From: Ignavibacteria bacterium
GTDB lineage: Bacteria > Bacteroidota > Ignavibacteria > Kapaibacteriales > Kapaibacteriaceae
Direction: 5' to 3'
Assembly (NCBI GenBank): GCA_016707005.1
Contig: JADJIQ010000005.1
Location: 372,001-436,000, forward strand
DNA: 64,000 nucleotides
Part shown: in pieces, positions 1-9,900 of the stretch
Numbering within the stretch: position 1 is the stretch's first letter
How the letters are laid out: each line of letters starts with the position of its first letter
Notes under the pieces: model-generated
What the model saw: the letters and a program-made list of their open reading frames with translations, nothing else
Databases searched by the model: none
Told to the model about the DNA's origin: nothing
Made by a program: the position numbers and the translations under genes

Positions 1-62
1 GCCTGAGTACCAACGATCAGATTGATACTCAAAAAGAGGAGTGCAAAAAAGGCTCTAATCAC
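1..62 (-). CDS. N-terminus of a secreted protein (truncated by window edge)
   Basis: The last 62 bases read on the minus strand give a GTG start followed by a basic residue and a long hydrophobic run ending GTQ(A), a typical Sec signal peptide. An in-frame TAG lies four codons upstream, so the start must be near here, and an AGGAAGG Shine-Dalgarno-like stretch lies about 12 bases before the GTG. It starts 20 bases after the Rieske gene stop and reads the same way, so it is probably the fourth gene of the redox operon. The mature protein lies outside the window and cannot be identified. Confidence 0.6.
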   Translation of the reverse strand, partial: MIRAFFALLFLSINLIVGTQ

Positions 63-82
63 GTTGGCAAACTACAGCCTTC

Positions 83-574
83 CTAGAATGTAATGCGAAG
101 GATCGAGGTTGAGGTGTTATATGACGTAGTGAATCTCTGAAGCGGAGAATTGGCCGTTCCCGTTTGAGGTTCGCCCGTAGTGACGAGGAATTCTTCTTCG
201 TGGCGTGGACAAACGATTCGATCAGAGCCCGACGCAGGAACGTTCACAAGTGTTCCCTGGTGAGTGCAAACTGCACTGAAGACAGCGAAGGTTGCCTCAC
301 CTGTACGGATGATGATCACTGGTTGACCGTTGTTGTAGGGAGCAAATGCCTTTCGCACAGCACCGCCCACGATGGCTAGTTCCGGAATAGTCGTTACATC
401 AACGTCAACTTTGTCACCAGTTGTAGGTGCAGGTGCTACGATCCTACTGTCGGACTCGCACGAGGCAACGATAGCCGTTAGTGCCAGGCCACACAATCCG
501 ATCCCAGCACTTCGAAGAGAGACATTAAGGAACGCTCTTCGATCGACCTGTTGTGATGATGGAGAGCCCATCAT
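83..574 (-). CDS. Rieske [2Fe-2S] lipoprotein, Tat-type signal
   Basis: 163-residue Rieske-domain protein. The Rieske ligand pairs are visible as C-T-H about residue 103-105 and C-P-R-H about residue 122-125, the usual CxH...CxxH arrangement for a 2Fe-2S cluster with two Cys and two His ligands. The N-terminus has a twin-arginine-like motif (DRRAFLN) followed by a hydrophobic stretch ending VASC, a plausible lipobox, so export of the folded protein and lipid anchoring are likely. It overlaps the upstream YceI gene by an ATGA, implying translational coupling. No cytochrome b partner is visible, so this is not an ordinary bc1 operon. Soluble-type Rieske proteins of this size can also belong to arsenite-oxidase-like or orphan electron carriers; the partner here is unknown. 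Confidence 0.85.
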   Translation of the reverse strand: MMGSPSSQQVDRRAFLNVSLRSAGIGLCGLALTAIVASCESDSRIVAPAPTTGDKVDVDVTTIPELAIVGGAVRKAFAPYNNGQPVIIIRTGEATFAVFSAVCTHQGTLVNVPASGSDRIVCPRHEEEFLVTTGEPQTGTANSPLQRFTTSYNTSTSILRITF

Positions 575-1539
575 TTGTCTCCCGTGTTACCGAAGAGTGA
601 AGCATGGATCTCGATCGATTGACTCACTTTGTCATTGAAGCTCTTGCGACCCTTGATGCCGAAGTCATTCCAAGGCACCGTGAATCGCGCATCGAGCATC
701 ACGAGGTCTCCCGATGCGCGAGCCTTGGTTGCATCACTTGCGCGCACGTAGGTGATGGTCACCGTTGCTTCCATTGCCTTGGTAATGCCATGCATGGTGA
801 AGTCACCGATGGCAGTTGCCTTGATCGTTGCCTTTGTGCCATCGGTTTGCACAACAGAGATGTTTCGTAGTTCGCGAACCATATACGTGATCGAGGGATG
901 ATGTTCAGCATCGAGCCATTCCTCGCCGAGCATATGACCGTCTCGTTTAGACATCCCGGTCTGCATCGTGTTCGTCGTAACCGTGATGGTGCCCGATGTG
1001 GCTTCGAGGTTTGCCGGGTCCATCATGAATCCGCCTACGATGCCTGAGGCAGAACCTTCGATCTTCTCAAGTGGTGCATTGCTTACGAATGTTAGCTCGT
1101 TGGTACGAACGGCATTGTTGAGCTTGACGTATCGCTTACCTGAAACACCGACCTTTGCATCCGTGGCAGCATTTGCAGCTGAGAAAGCAAGTGTTGCCAC
1201 AAGGGCGAGTGAGGCCACCCGTGCTACTCCAACATGAGCATGACGGCGTCTACGCGCTAGGACGATACCGGCAATGGAAAGCCCCATACCTAGAGCCATC
1301 CATGGAGCAGCTCCAAATGGGAAGGCTACGTCCAGCAAGCCCATCCATTGACCAGGCTCATAGGAGGTGGTCCGAACAGTGGTACCGAATAGGGGGTCCA
1401 ACTCTTCCTTTACCACAGGACGTCCGTCTCGTGAATAGAATAACACGTCACCATAGGAAATGGAGTTTGTGATCCACAACGAAGCCATTGCGACGGTGAG
1501 TGCAAGACCGATAAGAACCAGTGCTTTCGGGAGCGACAT
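571..1539 (-). CDS. Membrane protein fused to a YceI domain
   Basis: 322 residues from the ATG at 1539, which has an AAGAGG ribosome site; a longer reading from 1707 would run into the upstream gene and is rejected. The first ~145 residues hold hydrophobic segments at about 5-25, 80-100 and 115-135 with an RRRRH stretch between the last two. The C-terminal ~180 residues are a YceI-like domain (GKRYVKLNNAV..., later GDFTMHGITK), a lipocalin-like fold known in periplasmic isoprenoid-binding proteins. The usual YceI protein is a secreted ~190-residue single domain, so the N-terminal membrane part is unusual. It sits between the heme beta-barrel protein and the Rieske protein; carrying a quinone-like lipid for that pair is my inference. 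Confidence 0.8.
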   Translation of the reverse strand: MSLPKALVLIGLALTVAMASLWITNSISYGDVLFYSRDGRPVVKEELDPLFGTTVRTTSYEPGQWMGLLDVAFPFGAAPWMALGMGLSIAGIVLARRRRHAHVGVARVASLALVATLAFSAANAATDAKVGVSGKRYVKLNNAVRTNELTFVSNAPLEKIEGSASGIVGGFMMDPANLEATSGTITVTTNTMQTGMSKRDGHMLGEEWLDAEHHPSITYMVRELRNISVVQTDGTKATIKATAIGDFTMHGITKAMEATVTITYVRASDATKARASGDLVMLDARFTVPWNDFGIKGRKSFNDKVSQSIEIHASLFGNTGDK

Positions 1540-1573
1540 AGTGACCTCTTGGATTGGTTTGAGTTGAAAGTGT

Positions 1574-2740
1574 TCAGTAGAAGATGTGGATCTGCACATT
1601 CCAGCGATTGGCCTTGTATTGATCAAGCAATTGTGGTGACTGGCTCGTCTCCACGATGCGGTAGTCTGGCCGTATCTCAAGGAAGGGTAGAAGGAAGACC
1701 TGTGCACCGATAACCCATTGTGTTACCGTTGATTCATATGATGAAGGGGCTAGGGAGGTTAGGGTTGCCTTTTCGGCTCGACCTTCTAGGTATACTCCAT
1801 CGAGAACCTTGACCATCAGGGCAATAATGGAATTGCGTGTATCGGCAAGCCCCGTTGATTTCATCATGAGCACCTCGGCCATGAGTGATACACGGTCTTC
1901 AATCCCAACTCCTGCGAAGACCGACGTCATGGTCATAGAACTGGAAGCAAGGACGGAGGTACCAACGTATGAATTCGTCATCGCCGTGAATGTGTTGTGG
2001 TCGCTGAGTACCACTCGCCCGCTGTACCCAACGCTTCCCGATGTGACGGGCCGGCCGTTGATGTTGACTTTAGCCATGTTCGTCATGTCGAATACGCCGG
2101 CAGAGAGACTTAGCCACGTTGGTGTTGCGTAGGTTACCTCAGCACCATACTCGGCATAGTTCGGAGCGATCAATGGATGAGCATATGCCGTGTTGTCAGC
2201 GATCTGACGGATCATCATCGAGTGGTCATCGTAGCGAATTCCCATTGAGGGCTGGAAATGACCTACCCGAAGTTGGGGCCAATCCGAAGTAGGCTGCGCG
2301 ATCACGGATGCTGACCATGACGTTTGTCCATCGTACCGGATGGGGCCTGCATTGTACGTACCCTCGATCGATATCCCCGTGAGTGGTGTCCAAGCGGCAT
2401 GCATCGCCACCTGCATTGGGAAAGTCTTGCGCGTGGAGCCTGAATCGATACTTCTGGACGATTGGGCTCTCAGGTCGAAACCATAGGTAAACGTCTCGTT
2501 TGCGGCCAGATTCGTCTGTTGAAGGGGCTCATAAAGTCCCCCAAGCCCCACCGAAGCAGGTTTGATAACACTCTCGTCCATCATCGAATACCACCCAAGC
2601 TCATTCCTCAGTCCGGCCCCCTGCTGATTCACGTGGCAGTTAGCACACCGGTTGCCGCTCATGAGGGTATACTGCGGTATTGCCAGTACAGCCGGCGCGG
2701 ATAGGATGAATAAGAGTGCGAAAGCCCCGATGATCTTCAC
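1574..2740 (-). CDS. Single-heme c-type cytochrome / outer-membrane beta-barrel protein
   Basis: 388 residues, GTG start. A signal peptide (ending about residue 20) is followed at once by one CxxCH heme-c motif (CANCH, about residue 32-36). The remainder is rich in alternating polar/aromatic strands and finishes in an aromatic residue (HIFY), as transmembrane beta-barrels do. A conserved short motif RNELGW follows the heme site. No other CxxCH is present. It is the first gene of the minus-strand redox operon. A barrel carrying its own heme suggests electron passage or redox sensing at the outer membrane; that role is inference. Alternatively it could be a periplasmic heme protein with a non-barrel beta domain. 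Confidence 0.7.
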   Translation of the reverse strand: MKIIGAFALLFILSAPAVLAIPQYTLMSGNRCANCHVNQQGAGLRNELGWYSMMDESVIKPASVGLGGLYEPLQQTNLAANETFTYGFDLRAQSSRSIDSGSTRKTFPMQVAMHAAWTPLTGISIEGTYNAGPIRYDGQTSWSASVIAQPTSDWPQLRVGHFQPSMGIRYDDHSMMIRQIADNTAYAHPLIAPNYAEYGAEVTYATPTWLSLSAGVFDMTNMAKVNINGRPVTSGSVGYSGRVVLSDHNTFTAMTNSYVGTSVLASSSMTMTSVFAGVGIEDRVSLMAEVLMMKSTGLADTRNSIIALMVKVLDGVYLEGRAEKATLTSLAPSSYESTVTQWVIGAQVFLLPFLEIRPDYRIVETSQSPQLLDQYKANRWNVQIHIFY

Positions 2741-2806
2741 AGTGTTCCACGAGGTGATTGGGTGTTTCGCAGTACATGGGCGATCTGGCCTAAAGAGTTA
2801 CATTCG

Positions 2807-2822
2807 CTAGGTTCTGTAACCT
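2807..2822. promoter_or_regulatory. Inverted repeat between divergent genes
   Basis: TAGGTT-CTGT-AACCTA, a perfect 6-bp inverted repeat, overlapped by a second pair GTTAC (2796-2800) / GTAAC (2815-2819). It lies in the only spacer between the redox operon (start 2740, minus) and the T9SS gene (start 2900, plus), so it is placed to act as an operator for either. No known regulator consensus is matched with certainty. Confidence 0.35.
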
Positions 2823-2899
2823 AAATCGGCATTCCCACTTCTTATTGGGTTGGGGTCTATTGCGACCTGATGTCGCGCTTTTTCATCTCGGGAGGTTCT

Positions 2900-5800
2900 A
2901 TGTTCCGCTTGATATTCCTCATTGCGTTGTTACCAGTAGCGCTGTTCGGAAGTACTATCCCTCACCCGCAAGTTTTCGTTGCGAACCAGGGTCAGTGGCC
3001 TTCTGCTGTGCTCTATGGTGCCACAACGTCGAATGTCTCGGTTTGGATCACAAAAACAGGGATGATCCTTGACCAGATCGGACTGAATGCGGCGGGGACC
3101 CGACAGCATCAGGCAGTTACCTTTGACGTGATCGGAGCAACGGGCCGTCCAACATTGGACGTAACTCGTCCCGTTTCGGGTCCGTCTGTCTCCATGTTCC
3201 GCAAGGGATCGTCCGCAACAGCCCTCGCAACAGCATCATCGGTAGTGGTCCGTGATGTTCGCCCCGGTGTCCACGTTGAGTATGTCTGGGACAATGGAGC
3301 TGTTCGTTACAACATCCTTGTTGACCCGGGCACGGCTCTTCCATCACCGTTGTTCCGCGTGACGGGCAGCGATGGACTTGCAACAACGGCAGATGGTTTC
3401 TCCTGCAAAACCACCCTTGGGGCGATCTCGATGAGCGGCCTTGCTGCCTATTCCAACACTCCGGACCGCGAGCGCAGTGTAATGCCAATTGCAAGGGGCT
3501 CGGAGATCGGGTTCGTCGTGGCAGATCGCACAATGGCCGAGGCACTCACGGTAGACCCAATTGTATCAGCAACTGCCATTCACGGTAGCGGCAACCAAGT
3601 GGTTACGTCAATGGTTCTGGACCGCAACGGGAATGTGGTTGTAGGCGGTTCAACCAATTCATTTGATATCGAGATCCCATCCGGCGGGGCCCGCCCTATC
3701 GGCCAAGCAGGCACTGACGGTTTTGTGGCTTGCTTCACACCGGACCTCAAGACGATCCTTGCTTGGTCCTATATCACGGGCGACAGTAACGAAGCTGTTC
3801 GATCGATCGCTGTAAGCCCCCTTGGAGACATTTGGGCAACCGGTGAATCGAATTCCACGGATCTCCCTGTGTCAGCTGGCAAGGGCGGCAAGTTCTCAGG
3901 TGTCCTTGATGGGTTTGTGTTCCGCTTCTCTGCAGATCTCAAGACCATCCTCGCTGGTAAGTACTTGGCCGGCAACAAAGAAGATCGCCCACTGAGCATC
4001 ACATGTAATTTGTCCGGCGACGTGTTGATCTGCGGTCAAACGCGTTCCACAGCGGGAATCTCCGTTAGCGTAGGTCATGATCTTGTACCGAATGGCGGCT
4101 GGGATGCCTTTGTCCTAAAGATCGAACGCACGGGTTCAGATGTTGAGCACTTCACCTATTTCGGAAGCCCAGGCGATGATGCTTTCACGACGATCATTGT
4201 AGACCCGGCCGGCAATACGGTTGTTGCAGGATGGACGGGATCCAATGAGTTTGAGACGTTTCCTGTAAAAACGCGGATATGGGTACCTGATCCAAAGGAC
4301 TACTATTATGGCGGTCACTATGAGGATGTTGGCTCGAATCCGTACGACGTAGAATACAATGGCGGTTCGTCAGATGCCGTGGCTGCGAAGTTCTCATCTG
4401 AAGGCATTCTCACGTTTTCGACATACTTCGGTGGTAAGGGAGAAGACAAGGCACGTCGCGTTCTGGCAGACAAGGATAATCGTATCACCATCATTGGTAC
4501 GAGTCTTTCGTCAGACCTCCCGCTGCCGGAAGGTAGCTCAGCAGTGTACCACAACAAGGCCGATGTTTTCATGTTCGGGCTAAGTTCGGATGGTCTTCGC
4601 CTGACTAGCTGCTCTTATTTTGGAGGCAATGGTGATGATGATGCGGCAGATGCATGTTTTGATGCCGCCGGAAACGTCATGATCACCGGATCGACAACCT
4701 CAACGGATCTTCCCCAGACCGGCTCCGGAACAACGAATGTTCCCAACGGGGCAGACGAAGGGTTCTTGGCAGTCATCACATCGTCGGAGGTTCTGTATTC
4801 AACCGTGTTTGGATGGACCGGCAGTGATATGCCAACGTCTATGGCCCGTGATGCACGCGGTGATGTATTCATCGCCGGTACGACTACTTCCACATTGCCT
4901 GGTCAAGCCCCCTCTACGAATCTGAATGGCTTCGTTGCGAAATGGGCATTCGGTACGCTTGCATTCAGAAACCCACCTGCCGGAACCACGTTCTGTACTG
5001 GTTCACCAGTGAATGTCTCTTGGCTAACAGAGGACATTGCGGCTACGTCTACGTATGACGTGGACTACTCAACGGATATGGGCATGACGTGGATGAAGGC
5101 TGCCACTGGATTGAAGACAAAGTCCTATTCGTGGACCGTTCCTGCACAGCGTCCAGACTCTGGATCTGTTCTACTACGGGTCTCTTCAACGAATGGACAT
5201 ATGTCGCTCTCTCCTTCACCATACGTAGTGGAATCCGCCCCAACGTACGCAACACAACCAAGCTCCGGCACATTCTGTCCTGGTTCAAACATCACACTTG
5301 CACCGGAAGTGATCAGCACAACAGCAACCTATCAGTGGCGCAAGAACGGTACGCCGATCTCTGGTGCAACACAACGGACACTCACGATCTCGTCAGCCCA
5401 AACCGCTGATGCCGGTTCCTACGACCTCGTAGCAACAAGTGCTTGTGGTGCATCTACAAGTTCCGCTGCGATCATCGCCGTTTCCGCTCAACCGATCATT
5501 AGCAGCCAGCCGCAATCAGCCAACGTTGCTGATGGCGGATCTGTGACTCTGCGCGTGAAGGCCGATGGCGAAGCTCTTACGTATCAATGGAATCACAATG
5601 GTTCTGTGGTATCGGGAGCAACTTCAGACTCTCTCGAGCTAACAGGTCTCACAAAGGCACAAGAAGGCAAGTACCGTTGCGTGATCGGCTCAGCATGCGG
5701 CAGCTCAACATCAAATGATGCAACGATCATCGTTGGCACAACATCGATCGATGATGAAGAGACGGCAAACGTACTCTTCATCTCCCCACAACCAGCATCA

Positions 5801-6019
5801 GATATTGTTACGGTGACAACACCATTCACGATGTCGAGTTCATCGGTGATCAACGTCTACAATGTTGATGGCATCAATGTTGGCCGCCTGTCTGGGATCA
5901 CGTCCACGTCAGCATCATCGTTCACCCTGTCGCTTGGACACCTGCCAACAGGCGTCTATAGCCTCGTTGTATCAGATGGCACAACATCGCTTCGTCAGCT
6001 CCTGATGATCTCGCGATAA
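2900..6019 (+). CDS. T9SS-secreted protein: DUF7948-like N-domain, SBBP propeller repeats, Ig-like domains
   Basis: 1039 residues from the ATG at 2900, preceded by GGAGG; an upstream ATG at 2870 has no such site. Order: signal peptide; an N-terminal domain of the kind found in many Bacteroidota SBBP proteins (QVFVANQGQWP...); six or more beta-propeller-type repeats with the pattern 'YFGGxGDD...D..GN..I.G.T.S.DLP' (about residues 240-690); a fibronectin/Ig-like region; two Ig-like domains with 'ATYQWRKNGTPI' and 'YQWNHNGSVV' cores; and a C-terminal T9SS type A sorting domain (ISPQPASD... ending LLMISR). It should be exported by the type IX system and attached to the surface or released. Function is likely adhesive or structural; no catalytic motif is seen. 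Confidence 0.88.
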   Translation: MFRLIFLIALLPVALFGSTIPHPQVFVANQGQWPSAVLYGATTSNVSVWITKTGMILDQIGLNAAGTRQHQAVTFDVIGATGRPTLDVTRPVSGPSVSMFRKGSSATALATASSVVVRDVRPGVHVEYVWDNGAVRYNILVDPGTALPSPLFRVTGSDGLATTADGFSCKTTLGAISMSGLAAYSNTPDRERSVMPIARGSEIGFVVADRTMAEALTVDPIVSATAIHGSGNQVVTSMVLDRNGNVVVGGSTNSFDIEIPSGGARPIGQAGTDGFVACFTPDLKTILAWSYITGDSNEAVRSIAVSPLGDIWATGESNSTDLPVSAGKGGKFSGVLDGFVFRFSADLKTILAGKYLAGNKEDRPLSITCNLSGDVLICGQTRSTAGISVSVGHDLVPNGGWDAFVLKIERTGSDVEHFTYFGSPGDDAFTTIIVDPAGNTVVAGWTGSNEFETFPVKTRIWVPDPKDYYYGGHYEDVGSNPYDVEYNGGSSDAVAAKFSSEGILTFSTYFGGKGEDKARRVLADKDNRITIIGTSLSSDLPLPEGSSAVYHNKADVFMFGLSSDGLRLTSCSYFGGNGDDDAADACFDAAGNVMITGSTTSTDLPQTGSGTTNVPNGADEGFLAVITSSEVLYSTVFGWTGSDMPTSMARDARGDVFIAGTTTSTLPGQAPSTNLNGFVAKWAFGTLAFRNPPAGTTFCTGSPVNVSWLTEDIAATSTYDVDYSTDMGMTWMKAATGLKTKSYSWTVPAQRPDSGSVLLRVSSTNGHMSLSPSPYVVESAPTYATQPSSGTFCPGSNITLAPEVISTTATYQWRKNGTPISGATQRTLTISSAQTADAGSYDLVATSACGASTSSAAIIAVSAQPIISSQPQSANVADGGSVTLRVKADGEALTYQWNHNGSVVSGATSDSLELTGLTKAQEGKYRCVIGSACGSSTSNDATIIVGTTSIDDEETANVLFISPQPASDIVTVTTPFTMSSSSVINVYNVDGINVGRLSGITSTSASSFTLSLGHLPTGVYSLVVSDGTTSLRQLLMISR

Positions 6020-6024
6020 GGGGC

Positions 6025-6894
6025 TTATCGTTTGAATGGAGCCACGAGTTGACTCCAAAAAGAATGCGGATACGACTCCACCCCCTCGAAACCGAGGGGG
6101 ATGTCGAGTCCGCTTTCTGGTATATAGGCCTGACCAAACAACCAGTCCCACAGGCTCAACGATATCCCATAGTTCACGCTCTTCCTGCCAGCAGGTAGAT
6201 CTTTGGCGTGGTGCCAGATGTGCATCTGGGGTGAGTTAAAGAGGTACTTGAGCGGACCGATCGGCAGCTCGAAGTTGGCGTGATTGAGGTGACCGATCGT
6301 GAGGGCAATAATGTGGACGGCAAAGAAGTCCTGCAGCCCAAAGCCAAAGAAGGCAAGCGGGAGGTACTCGATGGTGCGATACACAATGGTCTCCATCCAG
6401 TGGTAGCGCAGATGTGCAGCAAAGCCCATCTGTTCAACGCTGTGATGCACCTTGTGAAACTCCCATAGTCGTGGCGATGCATGCAACAGACGGTGCACGT
6501 TCCATTGTATGAAGTCGCGCGCAACAAAGAGGATCAGCAGTTGCGACCATCCAGGAAGAGCACGAACATCGATCCATTCAAACGATGTGATCCCGGTGAT
6601 GGCCGTTACACCGGAGCGCAGGAAGTGCACAACAACATCGGATACTGCTGCATAGCCGATAAGGGAGAACACGAAGAAATTGAAGAACATGTACCACGCG
6701 TCAAGCCAGAAGTCTCTGCGGATCTTGGGTTGCCCCTTTCTCCACGGCATCACGATCTCCAATGTCCAAACGGCCAGTGAGAGTCCAATGAGCCACCAGA
6801 AGTAGTTGTGCCAGCTTGGCGTGGTGATCTCTGTCCAGAGGTAGTTCGCGTAGCTGGAGTACGCGTTGGCCACGATGTTCAGGATGGTATTCAT
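6025..6894 (-). CDS. Fatty acid hydroxylase / sterol desaturase family membrane enzyme
   Basis: 289 residues with four or more membrane segments and the family's histidine clusters that bind the di-iron centre: HRLLH, HKVHH and HIWHH, plus further single His residues (HLNHANF). The family inserts oxygen into or desaturates lipid C-H bonds using O2 at the membrane. The substrate cannot be read from sequence. It is convergent with the T9SS gene: the two stop codons are separated by five bases inside the inverted repeat CGATAA-GGGGC-TTATCG. A Crp/Fnr-like site lies about 34 bp upstream of its start at 6928-6942, which would fit oxygen control; that link is inference. Confidence 0.9.
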   Translation of the reverse strand: MNTILNIVANAYSSYANYLWTEITTPSWHNYFWWLIGLSLAVWTLEIVMPWRKGQPKIRRDFWLDAWYMFFNFFVFSLIGYAAVSDVVVHFLRSGVTAITGITSFEWIDVRALPGWSQLLILFVARDFIQWNVHRLLHASPRLWEFHKVHHSVEQMGFAAHLRYHWMETIVYRTIEYLPLAFFGFGLQDFFAVHIIALTIGHLNHANFELPIGPLKYLFNSPQMHIWHHAKDLPAGRKSVNYGISLSLWDWLFGQAYIPESGLDIPLGFEGVESYPHSFWSQLVAPFKR

Positions 6895-6927
6895 ACTGTA
6901 AACTACGGCTGAAAAACGAAGACGTCA

Positions 6928-6942
6928 TGTGACCTCGTCACA
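6928..6942. promoter_or_regulatory. Crp/Fnr-like operator TGTGAC-N3-GTCACA
   Basis: Perfect 6-bp arms TGTGAC and GTCACA separated by CTC, lying in the spacer between the divergent hydroxylase gene (6894) and the vWA gene (6991). The same arms occur at 12139-12153, and a close variant lies at 13409-13424. The arms match the half site of Crp-family regulators, but the spacing is one base shorter than the E. coli Crp site, so the regulator is inferred only to family level. Confidence 0.5.
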
Positions 6943-6990
6943 GTCGGCCGAACACCGTAACTTTCTCCCTCCTCCACGGTCGGAAATCTC

Positions 6991-9900
6991 GTGCGCCTCA
7001 GGTTCATCCTCATCACACTTGTCATGATAGCCCTGGCTTCCCCGGCCCGTGGGCAGTCTGTTGACGCGTTTGGATTGAAGGTTGGACCATGGCCTGCGAT
7101 GGAGGCCAAACTTTTGGTCACGGATGCCGCAGGCAGAACACTTCGGCCTACGCTTGCCGACCTTCAGGTATGGGAAGAGGGTGTGCCGGTTCAGAACCTC
7201 CGCTTGAACTGCCCACAGCCGGTAGAGATACGTCCGGCATCCATCGCATTGAGCATCGACATCTCCAACTCAATGTCGCGGGACCTACCGCCCGAAGTAA
7301 TGATCCTTGCCCGCAGCTTCAGTACTGCACTCGTGCGTGGCACAGCAATGCCTCCGTCCGATGTGGCGCTTCAAGTTTGCGATGATGCCCTCGGACGCTT
7401 GTTGACTATACAACAAACAAGCAACGACTGGTGGATGTGATCAGCTCTGTAGTACCGCGAGGCGAAACGATTTCGTCAAACACTTGCGACCCAGATGACG
7501 GAATTCTCACCATCGCGTCCCGTGGCTCCAATGCACGTTCCGCAGTACTCGTAACCGATGCGTTTTGGGGAGTCGATGTCCAGCGATGACGTTGAACGCT
7601 CCATCGACATCTGTACACGAAACAACGTTCGGTTCTTTGTGGTAGTGATGACTGAGCGAGGTCTCTCTACCACCGGCATTGTTGAGTCGTTCCGCACCAT
7701 CGCCGCCGCAACCGGTGGCGGTGTGTTTGAGGGTGTGACAACGGACTCCATGGCTGCAACTCTCGCCGCCTCACTTGCAACCACCATTCAAGGCGCGGAG
7801 CCTTGCACCGTTATGTGGGATGCATGGCCGTTGTGTCCTGCAGCGGATGTTCGGCGCATCACGTATGGTGTGCGTGGTGTGGATACCGTTTCCATTGACT
7901 ACCCATCGCAGTGGTTCGAAAAACGTCAGCTCACCGTGTCTCCGACGTAGTCCGCTTCACAACACTTCCGTCCGGCTCAACGGGAACTGCCATCGTCCGC
8001 GTAACAGCCCGCAGAGCCCCGGCCACCATCGTTAACGTCCTCTCACCAGATCCCGCATTCACAGTTTCCTTCATCATTTACTCTTACGGAGGGATCCTTC
8101 ATCGATCTCACCGTTACCTATACGTCGGATGGTAGGGGGCTTATCGGTACGCGACTCACACTCGTAGACCCCGCGTGTGAATGGGAGATGCCGGTGATCC
8201 GCGTGTCTCGGTCTACATCGCCCGGTGTGTACGATATTGATGTCATAGACCCCAACGGGAAGGAGACATTCCTTGCAGGCTCGGACACTGTGATCACCTG
8301 GGTCAGCGGCGATACTACACGTCCGGTAGACGTGGATGTTACGATCGACTACGGCGCGACATGGATACCTGTTGCACGTGGTGTTGTTGGCACCCAGGTT
8401 CCGTGGGCACCGATACCGCGTGTAACGAGTGATCGTTGTCTTGCGCGTGTTACGTCAAGTGCTCGCCCCTTCCCGACTCCTGCTTGCCTTTGCATATGAA
8501 TGCACAGCGCTTGATGCAATGGCTGTAGGTCCGGCCAAGCCCTGGAGTGGTTCGATCGCCATCGGCACTGCCTATGGATTCTTCGCACGTGGGTCAAGGC
8601 TATGCACGCATCGATGCCGTTTGGCTACCACACACGGACACCATCTGCGACGTAGTGGGCGATCCATCCGAACCCTCGAGAGTACTTACCGGCTCCGTTG
8701 ATGGCACATGTGCTGTTCATGAAGATGTGCTTACGGTTCGAACACTGAACCACGGCTCACCGGTACGTGCAGTACAGTTCGCGGGCAACGGCACCTCGTG
8801 TTATACTGCCGGCGACGATGGGCGGATCATTCAATGGAACCATGCAACAGGTGCACAACAACGAGTTGTTGTTTCCCTTGGTTCACCCATTGTTACGATG
8901 CGATGTATCGGTTCAGACTCCATCATCGTAGCCACAAAAGATGGGATCACGCGCTGTATCCTCACATCCGACGGTTCGAATATCTGGCAGTTCTCTCTTG
9001 GGTCGGATGCCATACGCTCGATCGACGTACATCATGCACATCACAAGATCGCCGTTGGCACGATCAACGGAATGGTCTATACCGTGGACCCATTGAACGG
9101 TACAGCCACAACCATTCCTCTTCAAGTATCGGCATCAAACTCGCCGATCGTTGACGTTGCATTCGGGAATGATAACACCAACATCAGTCTCATCCTTGCT
9201 GCGTGTGCAGACGGTGAAATGTATTCAACAATACCAAGCACATCAGGTCTTACACCGCTGAGACACTATGATCGTCCGGGACGCTGCATAGCGCGATACG
9301 ACGATATGATCGCACTTGGCTGGAACGGGTCCATCACAACTTCCTACGTTTCACCCGATCCGTTGTCAGCAGCATTCACCAATGATGTAGACGTGATCAT
9401 CAATGCAATGCTCGACCGTTCAGCCAAGAGACTCGTAACCGTTTCTCAAGGGGGCTGGGCATGGATCTGGGACATCGACGCTCGCAGGCCGGAACAGGTT
9501 TTCCGTATCGAACCGATCGACCCCCTCGTGGCCCCGGCCTTGAGCCCTAGCGGCAGATACCTCGTGGCTATGGCCGACAACTCTACACTTGCTCTCTATG
9601 ATCTTGACGATGTCCGTGCTGCACCTACAACATCCGTGATCGGTGGCGGCGTCTTCGTGCTCAAGTTCGATCCCGAAGACGATGCATTGCTCGGTGTTGG
9701 CAGCGCCGTTGGTGTAACGAGGATCACGGTGCCTTCACTCATTGAAGGTATCACCTACCCATCTTCGTTTGGAGAGGTGATCGACTTTGCATGGAGTCCG
9801 GACGGCACCTTGCTTTCCATCGTTGAGCCCAATGCAAGCATCCGTACAATCGACATGGTAACAGGTATGGTTCCGCCCCCTATCCCTGTGAACAATATCA

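Noticed and set aside
6081..6100. Perfect 8-bp hairpin CCCCCTCG-AAAC-CGAGGGGG as a terminator
   Set aside because: It lies inside the coding end of the hydroxylase gene and has no T tract on either side.
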